Origin: Reticulascus tulasneorum
Lineage: Eukaryota > Ascomycota > Sordariomycetes > Glomerellales > Reticulascaceae
NCBI GenBank assembly: GCA_001557505.1
Contig: LSAX01000007.1
Span: 2,108,001 to 2,172,000 of the forward strand
Direction: 5' to 3'
DNA: 64,000 nt
Position numbers and translations under genes: made by a program. Shown in pieces: positions 10,999 through 23,310 of this stretch; within the stretch, counting starts at the first letter, position 1; the number at the start of each line of letters is the position of its first letter. The notes below the pieces were generated by a model. That model did not search any database. It was not told the DNA's origin and saw only the letters and a list, made by a program, of their open reading frames with translations.

Positions 10999-12065
10999 AT
11001 CTAAGTAAGGGAAGGCCCAAGGTCGCGAGGATAGGACACAGGCTGGGCCAATAAGAATGCGAGGGAAAGAGGGCGGGAGTCAGTCAACTTTGGGAAGTTG
11101 GCACAACGAGACTTGGGTTATCAAGCAGAAAGCCAAGTTGTAGGGGGGAGTTTGTCTAGGGTTACAGACAGGTAAAAGTCAAGCACCGAGTGGATAAGAT
11201 TGCCCGCTTGTCTTGCCACATTCCAACGAACAACATACTTCTGTTAACGGCAATATTTCTGGCCAGATCGTGTTTCATAGATATGTAGTAGATGTGCAAC
11301 TGCATTAGTATGGGATGTTCCGAAAGCTTTATAGACTCAGTTAGGCAGCTGGGGAAGATTTTGTGCTGAATAAGTGGATACTTTCTCGTATCATAAATAC
11401 GATGCTGGTAAGGGGGCAAACAGTCAACTGATCGCGCCCAGAGCTCAGCCGAAGCTCAGCCGGACACGCCGCTTTAAGAATGATGGATAGTGGCCTTGGG
11501 TGAATGGTTAAACTTCTCGACCTATTCGAAGGGGTTACTGCAACCCGTCAATACCAAGGTGCGGGACGCTGGCAAGGCTTGACGAAAGTTTATCGCCTCG
11601 CCTTGGAGCCGTGATAAATGTTTCAGTACGCAGCGAAGGCAGAGGAGGGACCGGGTTACGTTAGAGAGTCCGCACGCAAGAGAGTGTGGCGAGACCTACC
11701 AATCGAAAATGTGCATACAGGGGGGGGGGGTAATTGCTTATTGTTCAAAGACAGTGAGATATGCCCATTGAGATGTGTTATCTATGAACCAAGGCCTCAG
11801 GTGACATATTCCAGATTGAGTTAAAAGAGGACATTATGATTCAAGCTATGTTGAGACTTCTTACTATTGCAGATTTCCCAAACACTTACGAAGAACCTTC
11901 ATGGAGTTCTTATTACCATCCATCTAAGATCTATATAGAGGCCAAGTCCGAGTGTAGTTAGACATGAGGAAAATTTGGTGACCTCTCGAGCGTCAAAGAC
12001 ATAACCAAATAGAGTACAAACAACCCTAAGATCACCCCAATGATGCATCAGGCGTAATATTGCTC
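10999..12065. other. Convergent intergenic; G11 homopolymer
   Basis: 3' flanks of the Ifi-6-16-like gene (+) and the ABC transporter (-). It contains an 11-G run at about 11720..11730. No gene supported. Confidence 0.5.
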
Positions 12066-15000
12066 TTAGGACCGTGCAAGTCGCTGACCCTTGGGCACTC
12101 GAAACAGCCAATACACACCCAGTGCTCCCAGGATATTAACGATCACGTACACCCACATCAACCCGAAATTCCTCCACCTGTCCGAATAGTATATTTCGAA
12201 TACTGCAAGGTATTGATCCGTATTATCCAGTTTGCAGTAACCACAGATGTCTGTTGCCATCAAATCAGTTATGTATCCGCCGGCAACTTCTGCAAAAGGC
12301 CCCAGAAACTCTCCGCATGTCATGTTGACAGGTGGTGTCATGTGTAGAATTTCGTTGGCCGCACATATGACAGGTGCCCCGTGAATCGCAGAAGAGAGCG
12401 CGCCACTGGAGAGGTACGTGGCGGGCGAAAGACGGTAGAGGAATTGCCAAAATCCAGGAAGGTCGCTTCGGGCGACGCTGATACCGGAGAAAGCGATGCA
12501 AAGAATCCAAATTAGGGAGGCGGGCACGCCGGCGAGATCTGGGGTCTCGATGGCCGCCATGATGAAGTGCGAAAATGTGCTCGTAAACAGCATAAACATC
12601 CAGAGAAAAAGAAATACCAAAAGTCCACGCTCCGCTACGTCTTCTGAAGTGGTGTTGCGGACAAAGCCAACGGGGTAATACCAGCAGACGTATGCAAGGA
12701 CAGCCATCACGGTGTTCCACAACATTTCGATAATGATGTTAGAGAGTAGGAAGGCTGGCAGAATGTAAGCATCAAGCTTTTGCGAAACCTCGGATATGAA
12801 TAAAGACTTACTAGTCCAGCGGTACATTCTAGATGGCCGCTCACGTGCCTCGTAGAGTGCGCGTTGTGGCACAAACTGCGGCATAATCTGCTCGCTGAGA
12901 TTGCTGAAAAGTGGCAAGTACATGAAGAAGGCAAAGAGTTGGTTCTGAAGTCCTTGGATACTGTTGTTCGCGCTGAAGCTGAATCCTATATAGAGCGACT
13001 GCGACAGCCAGTTAGTCAGGAATTCCTGGAATTTGAGCATCGGCTGTACATACCGCGAGCAGTATTAAGAAGAACTTTGAGTACATATACTCTGGTGATC
13101 TCCAGAAGTGCGTGGCTACTCGCTTAAACACGACAACAAACTGGGTGCTGAAAGACGCTACAAACTCATGGGTTTGTGGAGCGGCGGAGTTGTCGCCAGG
13201 TTGAACAAGACTATTGTGGGGTTCGCGCTGGCGTAGGCGGGATAGCTCGGCTTTGACTCTTTCATATTCGGGAGAGTTTCGCCAAGTCTCGAACCAGTCT
13301 TGACCTCCGGCAGTGGGCTTTGTTACGTTGAGCATCCACTCCGCGGGGTTTGCATCCGGAGGGCAGCGCGGAGCACCATTTCGTTCCAGATAATCAATGA
13401 GGGTGGTGGAGTTTTTGCCGATTTCTGCCAATCATTAGCGCATGTTCTGAAAAGTAGATCGTTCACATACCTCCGAAGTAGGCGGTCTTGCCACCCGACT
13501 GAAGCAATAACAGTCGGTCGAACCTCTGGAACAAGATAGCAGAGGGCTGATGGATCGTACATAATACGGCCTGACCGCTTTTCGTCAACTTCTCGATAAG
13601 GTCACAGATAGCCCAAGAAGTCTGTGAGTCCAACCCCGAGGTAGGCTCATCAAGGAAAACAAGGAGCTGCGGCCGTGCTGCCAATTCGACGCCGATAGTC
13701 ACCCGTTTGCGCTGCTCAATGTTCAGTCCTTCTCCGGGAACGCCAATCACGGCATCAACGAATTCCTCCATGTCGAGCAGCTTGATGACTTCCTCGATAT
13801 ACGCTAGTTTCTCCTCACGGGGAATCTCGGCGTTTTGGCGTAACAATGCGGAGAATTCAAGAGCTTCGCGAACGGTAAGAGTATTCAGATGAAGGTCTTG
13901 CTGCTGCACGTAACCAATGCGGTGGGGGAAGGATGCATCTGTGGGCACGCCGTCGACCAGGGTGTGGCCAGAGATAACACCCACTGTCACACGAGTCGCC
14001 AGTGCGTCAAGTAGTGTGGTCTTGCCAGCACCCGAAGCGCCCATGAGGGCTGTTGATCTTCCGGGCTGTACCCAGCCATCGACATGATCCAAGAGTCGAA
14101 GTGGCCCGCTCTTTGTGGTGACGTCGTAGCAGACGTCCTCCCAGTGGAAAATGGACTGATTGGGAGGAAGTTCGCTGGGAAGTTGAGCCGACTTGTCATC
14201 GGTTTCAGAATCACTGATGCTAGCCGGAATTGATTTCTCTGCCGAGACGGGGCGGGTGCCGGGCTGGCCTTCTACATCGTGCTGCTTTTCGGCTCCGTTG
14301 ACAGCAGAAGGGATCTTGCCGCGGCGGAAGACGAGAACCTCACCCTTGCTCACTGGTGGGCGAGCAAATTCAGCTGCAATAACGTATGCAAAGAAGAAGA
14401 AGACCAGGAAGATCAAGAGGATCCCGATATTTCTGTATTTTCTTATTAGTCACCATGATCCAGATCTGGTATGATAGCATAGGAACGTACCGCCACTTAT
14501 TAGAGTTGTAGTAATCGAACGACTGCCCGATGAATGCGTCGCCATCGATGAAGCTTGAGCCAGGAACAGCGCTTACCACAGCACACACGCGCTCTCCGGG
14601 CATTATGTTCTCATAGCCCGGGCCGGTTGGGATCATCTCTTTCTGGCTGCATGGGAACTCTCTTCCGTGAAACTCGTTTGCCATCAAGGCTTCGAAGGAA
14701 TAAGCCAAGGGATTCAGGTAATTCATGAAGCGAGACCATCCGAGCATATAAGTAGTGGGGATTGTAAATCCGGCGTAAACCATCACGCCCACTGTCAATA
14801 TTGCGCTTGGGACCATGGCTTGATGCGATGTGCGGGTAATGGATGCGAGTGTCCGGTATATAGCTGACATGACCAGAAGCGACAGATATGTTACCAGGCA
14901 GAAAAAGAAGAACGGCCCCGGCTCGCGACGCAGATTGCCCATAAAATACAAGATCAGGTTAAAAACGAACATGTTGACCGTCTTATACGGCAGGTCTAGA

Positions 15001-17070
15001 ACATAGCTCGAGATGGCTTCCGCAGACTGATGGTAGAAGGCGTAGCGGTTGTGTTTCTCAACAACCGGCCGCTGGGCGTAGAGAGTAAGAACCTGCGTTC
15101 TGGAATGTCAGCATTCTGTCCTGGGCTAAATCAATGAAAACAGCGTAAACCAGACATACCTCGAGCTGGCTGGCGAAAGCGTTGAACAAAAGCGCCCAAA
15201 ACATAAGACCTCCTCGGTAGTAAAAGCTGCTGGTGTCGGGTTTCAGGTTGTAAAACATACTCCCAATAACGAGCGACATCACCAGGTTGAATAGAAATTG
15301 CGCAACTGTGAACTCTGGGTCTGCGATCAAGCGTCTCCAGCCTCGCCACATGCACAGCCGAGTCTGCTGCCAATATGAAAGAGTGTAAGGTGACTTGAGA
15401 CGCTGGACACTGGAGCGCTCTGCGCGGCGTGACTGTGCAAACTCCTCAAAGCGGTCCTCTGGAGGATGATTTTGCTCGTAGAGGTCGATCTCGGCTGTGA
15501 GGGCCACGTACAGCGGCGATGACTGCCACCTTTGGGCAAATTCATCTGGCGAGCGCGGGGCTTGCTGTTCGAAACCTGGACGCACGCGCCGCTCCTGTGG
15601 AGAAGTCATGGAGGTGAGGAAATCCGGGGTTGTTTGTCGAGCAGGGCCTTGGACACCTGATTAATGCGGGTTCTTGACGTTTGCGGCAAAATAACTTACA
15701 ATCAAAGCCTAGATCCTCAAAATACTTCTTCGCGTCTCCGATGCGGCCGAAAAAGATTTGACGTCCCTCGTAGAGAACTGTGACCTTGTCAAACATCTGC
15801 CAAATGCCGTTAGCTACCTCTCTTTCCCCCCAGCTAGACACACTCACATCATAGGCAGACTGCGGAGCCTGATAGATTGCCACTAGGGCAGTGACATTCA
15901 AGAAGTCTGCTTGGATGCGCAGGTTCTTGCAGAATTGTATCGCGCTTCCACTATCCAGGCCTCTGGTGCTATTGTCCCAGCATTGAAACTTGGCTCCGGT
16001 GAGGGCTGCCTCCGCGATTGACACCCGCTTACGCTCACCACCAGATACCCCTCTTATGTAGTCGTCACCGATGCGTGTGTTGACAGTATGCGATATACCA
16101 AACATGGCCATAACCACGTCCCGCAAAGAGCGGCTGGCTTGCTGACTGCTGAGTCCCCCGGGAATGTGACGTGGCGCCCGCGCCCGCGATGCAAAGTCGA
16201 GAGTCTCACCAACGGATAGATGCGGCAGGTGTACGTCGACTTCAGCATTGTATAGCACATCGCCGCGGAACCAGTCGTGCATATGTCGGGGGTTGATACC
16301 TGCAGGTGAGGTTAGTCATCGTTTAGGAGGAAACTCAAGTTGTCCTAAACCGACATACCTCGGAAATTCATATACGTCTGATCGTCGACCACAAGGCCGC
16401 TAGTCTGCCCAGATAACGTCTTTAAGAACGTCGAACATCCAGACCCAGGAGGGCCAAGAACAAGGAGCATTTCACCATCTTCCACAAGGCCTTGAAACCC
16501 TCTTAAGATGTCGACCTTACGTTTGTTCTTGGCACCACCCAATAGCCCGATTGTCGAGGAAAGAATGCTGAGAGGAACGTTGCCAGTGCTCTTTTGGTAC
16601 TCCGTGCCGGTGCTGTAGCCGTGGACACTCATGTTCTTAAAGGCCACACCACTTCTGCGGCCTGGCGTTGCTTCGGGACTCGACTCCAGCAGGTGTATCA
16701 TTGCCTTAATCCAAAGCGCCGGGTCGAAATTAGGGCCATTGGGGTCGAGCTTGCTGTCTTTGGCAGGATTGAAGGCGTTCATCTCGTCATCGATAGTGGG
16801 TAACGACCGAGAGTTTGCAGTTATACGACGAGCGAGCCCTTCGATGGACGTGCTCTGGTCATAGAGCCCCTCATTCTCGTTCTCCATGGATATACCGCTG
16901 CTGGGTGTGGATTCTTGATCATTGTATTGGTCATCCTTGGAGAAAGTTGGTTTGTTATCGTCTACCAACTCGGTAGAGCTGCTCCGCGGGGATGGCGAGG
17001 AGTTTGTCTCTGCTAGTACGAGGTGAGTTGTGCCAGAAGAGCTGATATGTGAGGTGGTGGGGTTTTGCAT
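12066..17070 (-). CDS. Full-size PDR-type (ABCG) multidrug ABC transporter, 1541 aa
   Basis: Eight exons: 17070..16359, 16299..15848, 15796..15700, 15656..15160, 15092..14491, 14432..13471, 13424..13054 and 12998..12066; all introns are GT-AG and frame is kept. The order is (NBD-TMD)x2 as in pleiotropic drug resistance exporters of the plasma membrane. NBD1 has a PDR-style Walker A with Cys for Lys ([13 protein letters not shown]), signature [14 protein letters not shown] and Walker [15 protein letters not shown]2 has a full Walker A ([14 protein letters not shown]), a degenerate signature ([12 protein letters not shown]) and Walker [15 protein letters not shown]. This asymmetric pairing is normal for fungal PDR pumps. 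TM segments include [15 protein letters not shown] and the block ending [10 protein letters not shown]. Probably exports lipophilic toxins or metabolites. It is divergent from a Zn2Cys6 regulator, its likely controller. Confidence 0.93.
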
Positions 17071-17603
17071 CGTCGCCCTGTCAGGACAAACCCCTGGTTG
17101 TGAACTGTTCCTTGTTTGTAAGTGCGGCCAATGATAATGCTGGATCCTGACCGTGTGGCGTACGATATCGTGTTTTCAAGTCGGTTTAGTGGTCGGCGTT
17201 GCTTGATATAATTTCGCAAAGGTTTGTGACTGTAGGTAAAAGCTTGATAACTTCTATTGTTGAGGATGGCGTTGGAATAACTGAAGGAGGGAGACGAGGA
17301 GCTAAATACTCGCAGTCCTCGCCTTGGACTTCGGCGAGTTCTCCTAGTGGAGCTGCCATGTTTGAGCTGCAGGCTGAACTGATCATCACGTACGATAATC
17401 ACTATCTTACTAAACCATCCGTCCGGCGAGCTGTTCGCGAAGATCTTTGGTGTTGGATGCCGCGCCAGCAACACCCACACCCACCGAACCCCGAAGTCGT
17501 GGGGCGATTTTGGTTGCAGCCCGCTGCCCTTATTGGCTCGTTGGGAATGTAGGATTCAGCGCCAAGCCCCGAACGCCGCACTTTTTGATCACGTGATGTC
17601 AGA
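17071..17603. promoter_or_regulatory. Bidirectional promoter between ABC transporter and Zn2Cys6 regulator
   Basis: A 533-bp region between the two divergent starts. It contains several CGG triplets of the sort read by Zn2Cys6 proteins, including a direct pair CGG-N9-CGG at 17182..17196. No perfect PDRE (TCCGCGGA) was seen. The regulatory role is inferred from layout. Confidence 0.45.
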
Positions 17604-20600
17604 ATGCTCGGCCCCGAGGTCAACGGACCAGTCGATCCGCGCTGCTTCATCAGCAGATACACGTTCACATTTCCATACTCTTCGATCGAACTTGAGCCAC
17701 AAAAAGCCGCTTCATCGGCATTGCCACGGCCGAGCTATTTGATAGACATGCTCGCCCAGGTTCAGCAGAACACGCTCAAGTTTAACGAGACCAGCCTAGC
17801 CGTCATGGAGGGCACCACCATACCAGACCCACAAAAAGAAAAGACAAACATGGCATCCCCCATACAGCAGCAGCCAAAGACGGCCAAATCATGTGACCAA
17901 TGTAGAAACCGAAAGGTCCGGTGCACGGGTATGTGGCGTGTCTATCTTGGAGTGAGTAAGAGCTAAGTTACTTTGCAGTGGCCCCGGGAGAAACAGGTAG
18001 ATGCGTCCGTTGCCTTGTAAGTGAACACAGGATCCCTTGGCCCCTAGCCTCCTTTCCACTCTCGTATCTTCGGCAATTTCCTTAATCCCAAATCTAACGG
18101 TCTCCCGGGGCGGCCGGTCTTCAGAAGCGTGGTGACTTCTGCCAATTCAAGGAAATCAAACGAAAACTCCGAAATCCACGCGTTGATATTGTCTCCTGTA
18201 AGTCCAAAGAATTTCCGATGGTTGCACCCGGTAATCCGGCTGCCTGACAAATTTTAGCCAAGCCTGATTCAGCTATACCATCCCATAGCGTTGGGAAGAT
18301 TGGCCGACCTCTAGTGCATTTGGAAGGCGGCTCAAACCCCGTCAATGTTTCCTCGCTTATACCAGCGCCGTGTTTTCTGGACCGCATGCTGGACGGGAAT
18401 TTTGTAACCGACTCTATAAGAGATGAGAGCCGCATCTTTAAGGTATAATCCGGCTTTTAGACTTGTCGGTTTCTTTTTCTTTTGCCGCATCTTTGCTGAC
18501 TTGGAGCACCCTAGCAACATGAACAATTCGGTAGGCCGGCCACCCATCACAAGAACTCAAGATCTTGCTAAGCTAACATAACTCTATGAAGTCTCGTCTT
18601 CTTGCATTGCCTTCTGGTCCGATCGGAAAATCACTAGCATTTCAACTCGCATAGGAAACACTCGGCTACGCGAGCTTATCGAAACCATGGAACAGGTGAT
18701 CGAGGATAGCATGTTGGTCCATGGCGGTACGCCCACTGCAAAGATTACCTTCAAAAGACAGACCAACCAAGAAGCTGTGCCGGATGCCGTATCGAGAGTC
18801 TATATCAAAGGTCCGACCTTTATCTGTACCTCCCTTCATCATTATCGCAACACAGCCCGCGCCAATCTTTTCTCGTGGCCTTGTCGGTGATGAAGCGATG
18901 CTGATATCTCTCGTAGCATACTTCGACCACATACATCCCTTATACCCGTTCTTGAGTAGACGGGAGTTTGAAAGGAATGCATTTGATCCCGAGCTTCCAA
19001 GCCTTCTAGCCAAGAACGCCCCCTTCTCTGCGCTTTATCATGCCGTGCTCGCCTTGGGATGCCAACAACGTGATGGCGGTGCCCTTGAACCAGGCAAGGG
19101 TAGAGCTTGGAATCTCTTCCAAGTGTCAATGGGCATTGTGCCGGAGCTCATGACGCCAAGGGAGACCTTATTGAAATTGCAGGTACGCGTCTAACTTCGT
19201 GGTAATGAGAGAATGTTTTGCTAACTCACATAAAGGCTTTAGTAGCTATTGTATGCTACCACCCTGGGACTGGGGAAGCTGCCTCATCGGCTAACACATA
19301 ACTTAGGCGGTTTTTGCACTGAACATGTGCTGTCTTCAAGTTGACGAGATGTTCGTCACCCAAGCAACCCGCATGGCTCTCGCGCTTCGGTATCACAGGG
19401 GTTCTTCGACTAGGGCTGACACAGCTGACCACGACACCATCTCTCGAACGTTCTGGGTAACTTATATGCTGGAAAAACAAAACTGTTTTCAAAACCATAA
19501 TAGCTCGGTATGTCTTGTTCTAGCTACACAGTTCTGCGCGCATCATCGTGGCTTGGGCTCGTGCTTGCCAGTCGCTGATAGAGTCAGCTCATCGCCGATT
19601 ACGACATAAGCTGTCCCATTCCCTCAGTTCCGGAATCGAATTTCGGCGGCTACGACTGGTTTCTATCCTTTATCAAGTTCAACCGCATTCAAACCCAGGC
19701 CTACGAATCCTTGCTCGCTGTCACAAGTGTCATGTATTCACAATCACAATATCATGCCGCTATCGACCACATCCAGCAGCTTCTCGAGAATTGGCGAATG
19801 ACCATCCCCGAAGAATTTCGACCTGGAACGATGCGCGGGAGTCATAACTTCGAAAGTTTAAACGAGCGTATGGTGTTTCTTCAGACGAGCTGCAGCTATT
19901 TCGGCTTGGTTATCCCGCTTGCACGGCTGACGCTGCATGTGGTTGAGAATGGACCAGGACAGGAAAAGAGGCTAGAGGATGCCAAGAGGACACTGATGAA
20001 TGCTGCGAGAACCGTGGTGGAGCTGACACAATATATTGACACAAAGAAGCATATGCCCTTTTTGTGAGTCCATCTATACTATCAATATTGTAAGCACTTT
20101 ATTCGTTTTGGATGCACTAACATATCATGCCTCTACGCAGCATTCTTGCTACTTTACCGCTAGCAGCGCTGTTCATTCTCTTTGACTTTGTCATCCACAA
20201 TCCGTTACATTCGGAGACGCGCAATAACCTCTCACTTCTGGGCGCCGTTGGGGGCTACTTTAGCTTCGTTGAATATGATTCTAGCATCCCCTTCCCGGCT
20301 GCTCTCCTCGTCGAGTTAACACATATTGCGAAACAATATGTCAGAGACTATCAGAACCCGGACTCGAGTATTGGGAAACTAGAGGGTGGCGAGCAGTTTG
20401 GAGTGGGCGAAAGTAGAGGGGGGGAGCGTAGTCAACAAAGAGGAAATTCCAGTGGAGCGATACAGTATCGTACTTCACGACCGCTGCAAGACGAGATTAT
20501 CGACATTAGCGGCCTGAACAGCAATACAGTTGTTGGAGAAAGCCTGCCGAATATTCTGGTAAGCACTGCTCCCATACTTTGGTTGTTTATGTGCCCGGAT

Positions 20601-20835
20601 TGGGTTACTGGCACAACTACCAGTGGCCTAACACGAAACTAACGATCGCCAGTCTGGTAGCGACTTGGCAAGCTATACCCTAGACGATATGACTCCTTCT
20701 GCATCAAGTATGGACTATCTATACTACCCATCGCCTGACAGCTACATGACCGGCACAGAAAATGATGGCACATTGTTCGGTCTTGACTTGCGTACACTGT
20801 TTGGAGGGGTATTCCCGGAGACTGGAATGTCATGA
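17604..20835 (+). CDS. Zn2Cys6 transcription factor (Fungal_trans type), about 817 aa
   Basis: Twelve exons: 17604..17928, 17979..18016, 18125..18197, 18258..18442, 18515..18530, 18592..18788, 18856..19182, 19236..19250, 19307..19507, 19588..20063, 20141..20558 and 20653..20835. Frame is kept throughout; exons 5 and 8 are only 16 and 15 nt. The zinc cluster spans the first introns: SCDQCRNRKVRC, then TVAPGETGRCVRC, then LKRGDFC (C-X2-C-X6-C-X9-C-X2-C-X6-C), followed by a basic KEIKRKLRNPR. The middle-homology region reads LISLVAYFDHIHPLYPF, FWVTYMLEKQ and SLIADYDISCPIP. The C-terminus is acidic/Ser/Tyr-rich and may activate. The start is uncertain: in-frame Met at 17748, 17805 and 17850 are alternatives. 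Probably a nuclear regulator of the divergent ABC pump. Confidence 0.88.
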
Positions 20836-21269
20836 TAATCGCGGAATGGTGTATTTATTCCACAGTATCATCACGCAGAAGACTCCTCTTCACTCAACAC
20901 TACTGTTATGTCTAGCGCGTTGTGCTCGACAGAACTTAGACGTTTCAGGCGTGGAGCTTTGCAGAGACGACATAAAAGCAGAAAGCTGTACATCGATGAC
21001 AGTCCCGCTGATTCCGAGTTCGAGCCTGCGAGAGCCATTCAGCAGTGCAGGCGCATCTCATCCAATATCTTCGCAGAAAGTCGAGGTCCGATTCATTGCA
21101 TTTCAACTAGCTTCTGCAATGGCATACTTGCATAATGGACTCTCGACAATAAAAAACTGTGCATTCGCTTCCCGAGGGCACTGAAAGTCCGTCAATCATC
21201 AATATCAAAAGCCAGCAAACGGTAAAGACTCTTACTGCTAGTGCGATCTCAAACAAGCGGGCTTTATGA
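20836..21269. other. Convergent intergenic, nothing recognised
   Basis: 3' flanks of the Zn2Cys6 regulator (+) and the esterase (-). Short overlapping open frames have no recognisable content. Confidence 0.5.
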
Positions 21270-22202
21270 TCACTTTAATTGTATTTTATCGCTCAAGAAG
21301 TTAACTATATCTCGAAGCATGTCTCCAGAGTACCAATATCCAAGGCCTTCATACTCTTTCCAAGACGTCTCCAACCCAATACTGTTCAAACATTTAGATG
21401 CATCCCGCCCTAGAATAACACTAACCCGATCGTCCTGCACTCCATGACCTAGATATAACGGAATATTTTGATACGTCAACGGGGCAGAGCTGCTGGAGGC
21501 TAGGGGGTAATTTAGCTCATCCCGCAGCCAGTTAATGGCTCGGGATGGAGGATCGAGATCAGATTCATCAGTCTCATCTCTCACAAAGGGATCAAACACA
21601 TCCTTATCATCTTGTACCGTCAAACTACCTGAATGCATGTCTCTAGCTACATCTGCCTGCTCGTCTAGTCGCATCCGAAACGGCAACCAGCCACACATCC
21701 CCACAGCGCCGCCAAGTGGCTCGCCTTCCCAGAGGAGCAGCGCCATGAGGGATGCAGCACAGCCCTGGCTAAGGCCCCCGAGTACGATGTTTGCAGCGCC
21801 TCCCGGAACGAGGCAGATCTCTGCTCGCAGAAAATCATGTAGATACGATACCGTCTCGCACAAGCCCGGGATCTGCATCTCCTCGCGGTCCGTGGCCGGC
21901 GGGTCTAGCTTCCAGTTGTTGAACCACTGGTGCGTGTAAGAGCGGCCGTAAATAGTAGCCCGTCGGCGGGCTGCCGTCGGGAAGACGAAGCGGGCATGGG
22001 GGAAGGTTGTGGCCAAGGTGGAGGGGGTACCCATGCTCGATGGCAGCGCAGACGATCCCGGTACGTTGCTGATGGGTGTGTCCAGTAGGGCGGGACCAAA
22101 CTTGTCTCCACTGGACCCACGTCCGTGCAGTAGGATGAATGTTTGCTTGTGAATCATTGAGTGAGGCGGAATAATGAGTGGTGACGGATAGTCAGAGGCC
22201 AT
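21270..22202 (-). CDS. Phospholipase/carboxylesterase (acyl-protein thioesterase-like) family, His replaced by Tyr
   Basis: Single-exon gene of 310 residues starting MASDYPSPLIIPP. It has the alpha/beta-hydrolase layout of the PF02230 family: strand and oxyanion segment TFILLHGRGSSGDKFG, nucleophile elbow LGGLSQGCAASLM (Ser near residue 145), and the Asp-bearing loop LGHGVQDDRVS. In relatives the catalytic His sits in a C-terminal ..GLGHWY.. motif; here the same place reads YEGLGYWYSGDM, so the His codon position is TAT (Tyr). The gene is otherwise intact, so it may be an inactivated or repurposed hydrolase. Likely cytosolic: no signal peptide. Confidence 0.82.
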   Translation of the reverse strand: MASDYPSPLIIPPHSMIHKQTFILLHGRGSSGDKFGPALLDTPISNVPGSSALPSSMGTPSTLATTFPHARFVFPTAARRRATIYGRSYTHQWFNNWKLDPPATDREEMQIPGLCETVSYLHDFLRAEICLVPGGAANIVLGGLSQGCAASLMALLLWEGEPLGGAVGMCGWLPFRMRLDEQADVARDMHSGSLTVQDDKDVFDPFVRDETDESDLDPPSRAINWLRDELNYPLASSSSAPLTYQNIPLYLGHGVQDDRVSVILGRDASKCLNSIGLETSWKEYEGLGYWYSGDMLRDIVNFLSDKIQLK

Positions 22203-22446
22203 GGCAATACGTGGCGATAGCGAAGGTGACTTGTGCCGAAAAGATGAAAATGATTTAATAAAAGTTGTGTGAATTCGTAGAAAGATGAGAGAGAGAGAAG
22301 TGTGAAGCCTAAGACGTAAGTATTTGCACCAAATCTATTAACAGGAAGTTGCCTGAAATTAATTGAGGTGAAATTTAACTGCTTTTCCAAATGGTGACTC
22401 AGCGATCTGGCCGGCGGTAACCCCGAACATACCCATGGACACTTTG
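22203..22446. other. Promoter side of the esterase gene
   Basis: Short region between the esterase start and repeat copy A. It contains AG-rich tracts; nothing else noticed. Confidence 0.4.
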
Positions 22447-22546
22447 TTCTTCCCATCCACCACAATACACAACATCTCTCACACGACAGCGAAAGCAAAT
22501 GATCATATTCATTGAGTGACACAAGCTTTAGCTACAAACAAGCTAG
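22447..22546 (-). repeat. HET-associated ~100 bp repeat, copy A
   Basis: Nearly identical to 34032..34132, with a few substitutions and one 1-base indel. The core runs from a CACAACATCTC segment through GACAGCGAAAGCAAATGATC to a sharp end at ACAAACAAGCTAG. Like copy B it lies directly downstream of a minus-strand HET gene, here the HET pseudogene, and its first bases supply that gene's last codons and stop. Confidence 0.9.
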
Positions 22547-23310
22547 GAAAATCGAATGGGCATCGCCTATCATCAGTATCGCCTCCTGAAGGCCGGTGAA
22601 AGACTTTTCACCCTCACCAAACAGCAATGGCATATTAATGTCGAATATGCCCAGTAAGCAATAAGCCATATCTTCAACTCTGGTCGTCATCCTCCGTGCC
22701 GCCCATTTCATGCGCGTCGCCACGCTTGTCTCAGACCATTCACCCATTTTGACAGTCCAGAGGTCAATCTCTGTGGTGCTGCTTATCAGAGTCGCGAGGT
22801 CTTCTCTTACACCGATAACCTTCCACTCCTTGTTATAGAACTTCATCCTCTTGGGTGCAAGAAGTTCTTGTAGCGTCCAGCCCCTCTTGAACCAAAGCGA
22901 GTTCATAAAGTCCTTGGAGCTGCTCTCATCACTAAGGACCCGAAAGGATGTTGTTGATAAAGAAACATCGCTGAGAAACGCTATGCACACTACTGCGTTC
23001 TGGTACCAACGGAACATGCTATTGATCGCCTCAGAGAGCTCAGAACTACTATTCTTGTCGATGCAAAACGTGTCCACCCAGCCGTATCTGGGGGTTGGGA
23101 CAATCGCCGTCCGGACTTTTGCAGGCATTGGCGAAACCGTGAAGATTAGGCCAGGAATTTCTTCTGCTGGAGTTCAGACATAGAAAGGTTCTTTATGTCC
23201 CAGTAGGTGATTTCATCCTCGCCCCACCTGTGATAGATGATGAAATAGTCTGGGATCTTCGAGTCGAAGAACTCCTCGAGCCGGAGTAAATCAAGACTGA
23301 GAAGCCGCAC
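22532..23310 (-). pseudogene. HET (heterokaryon incompatibility) domain gene, decayed
   Basis: Both halves of a short HET-E/HET-D-style protein are visible but in two frames. The first part reads RLLSLDLLRLEEFF and IIYHRWGEDEITYWDI and hits a stop after QQKKFLA. The second resumes in another frame with RYGWVDTFCIDK, LSEAINSMFRWYQNA, FKRGWTLQELLAPK, WAARRMTTRVEDMAYCLLGI and MPLLFGEGEKSF. The usual start (Met-Arg-Leu-Leu) is GTG at 23308-23310, and frame is lost near 23130-23160 with no convincing intron to rescue it. The 3' end is cut where the repeat at 22447..22546 begins, so the reading ends abruptly at HSIFLACL. Intact relatives trigger cell death on fusion of unlike hyphae; this copy is probably non-functional. 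Confidence 0.72.

Noticed and set aside
20127..20642. Independent 171-codon gene downstream of the Zn2Cys6 gene
   Set aside because: It is exons 11 and part of intron 11 of the regulator; a phase-2 junction joins it to the previous exon.
16345..20835. Biosynthetic gene cluster around the ABC pump and regulator
   Set aside because: No PKS, NRPS, terpene synthase, P450 or methyltransferase genes are seen within the window, so a cluster is not supported.
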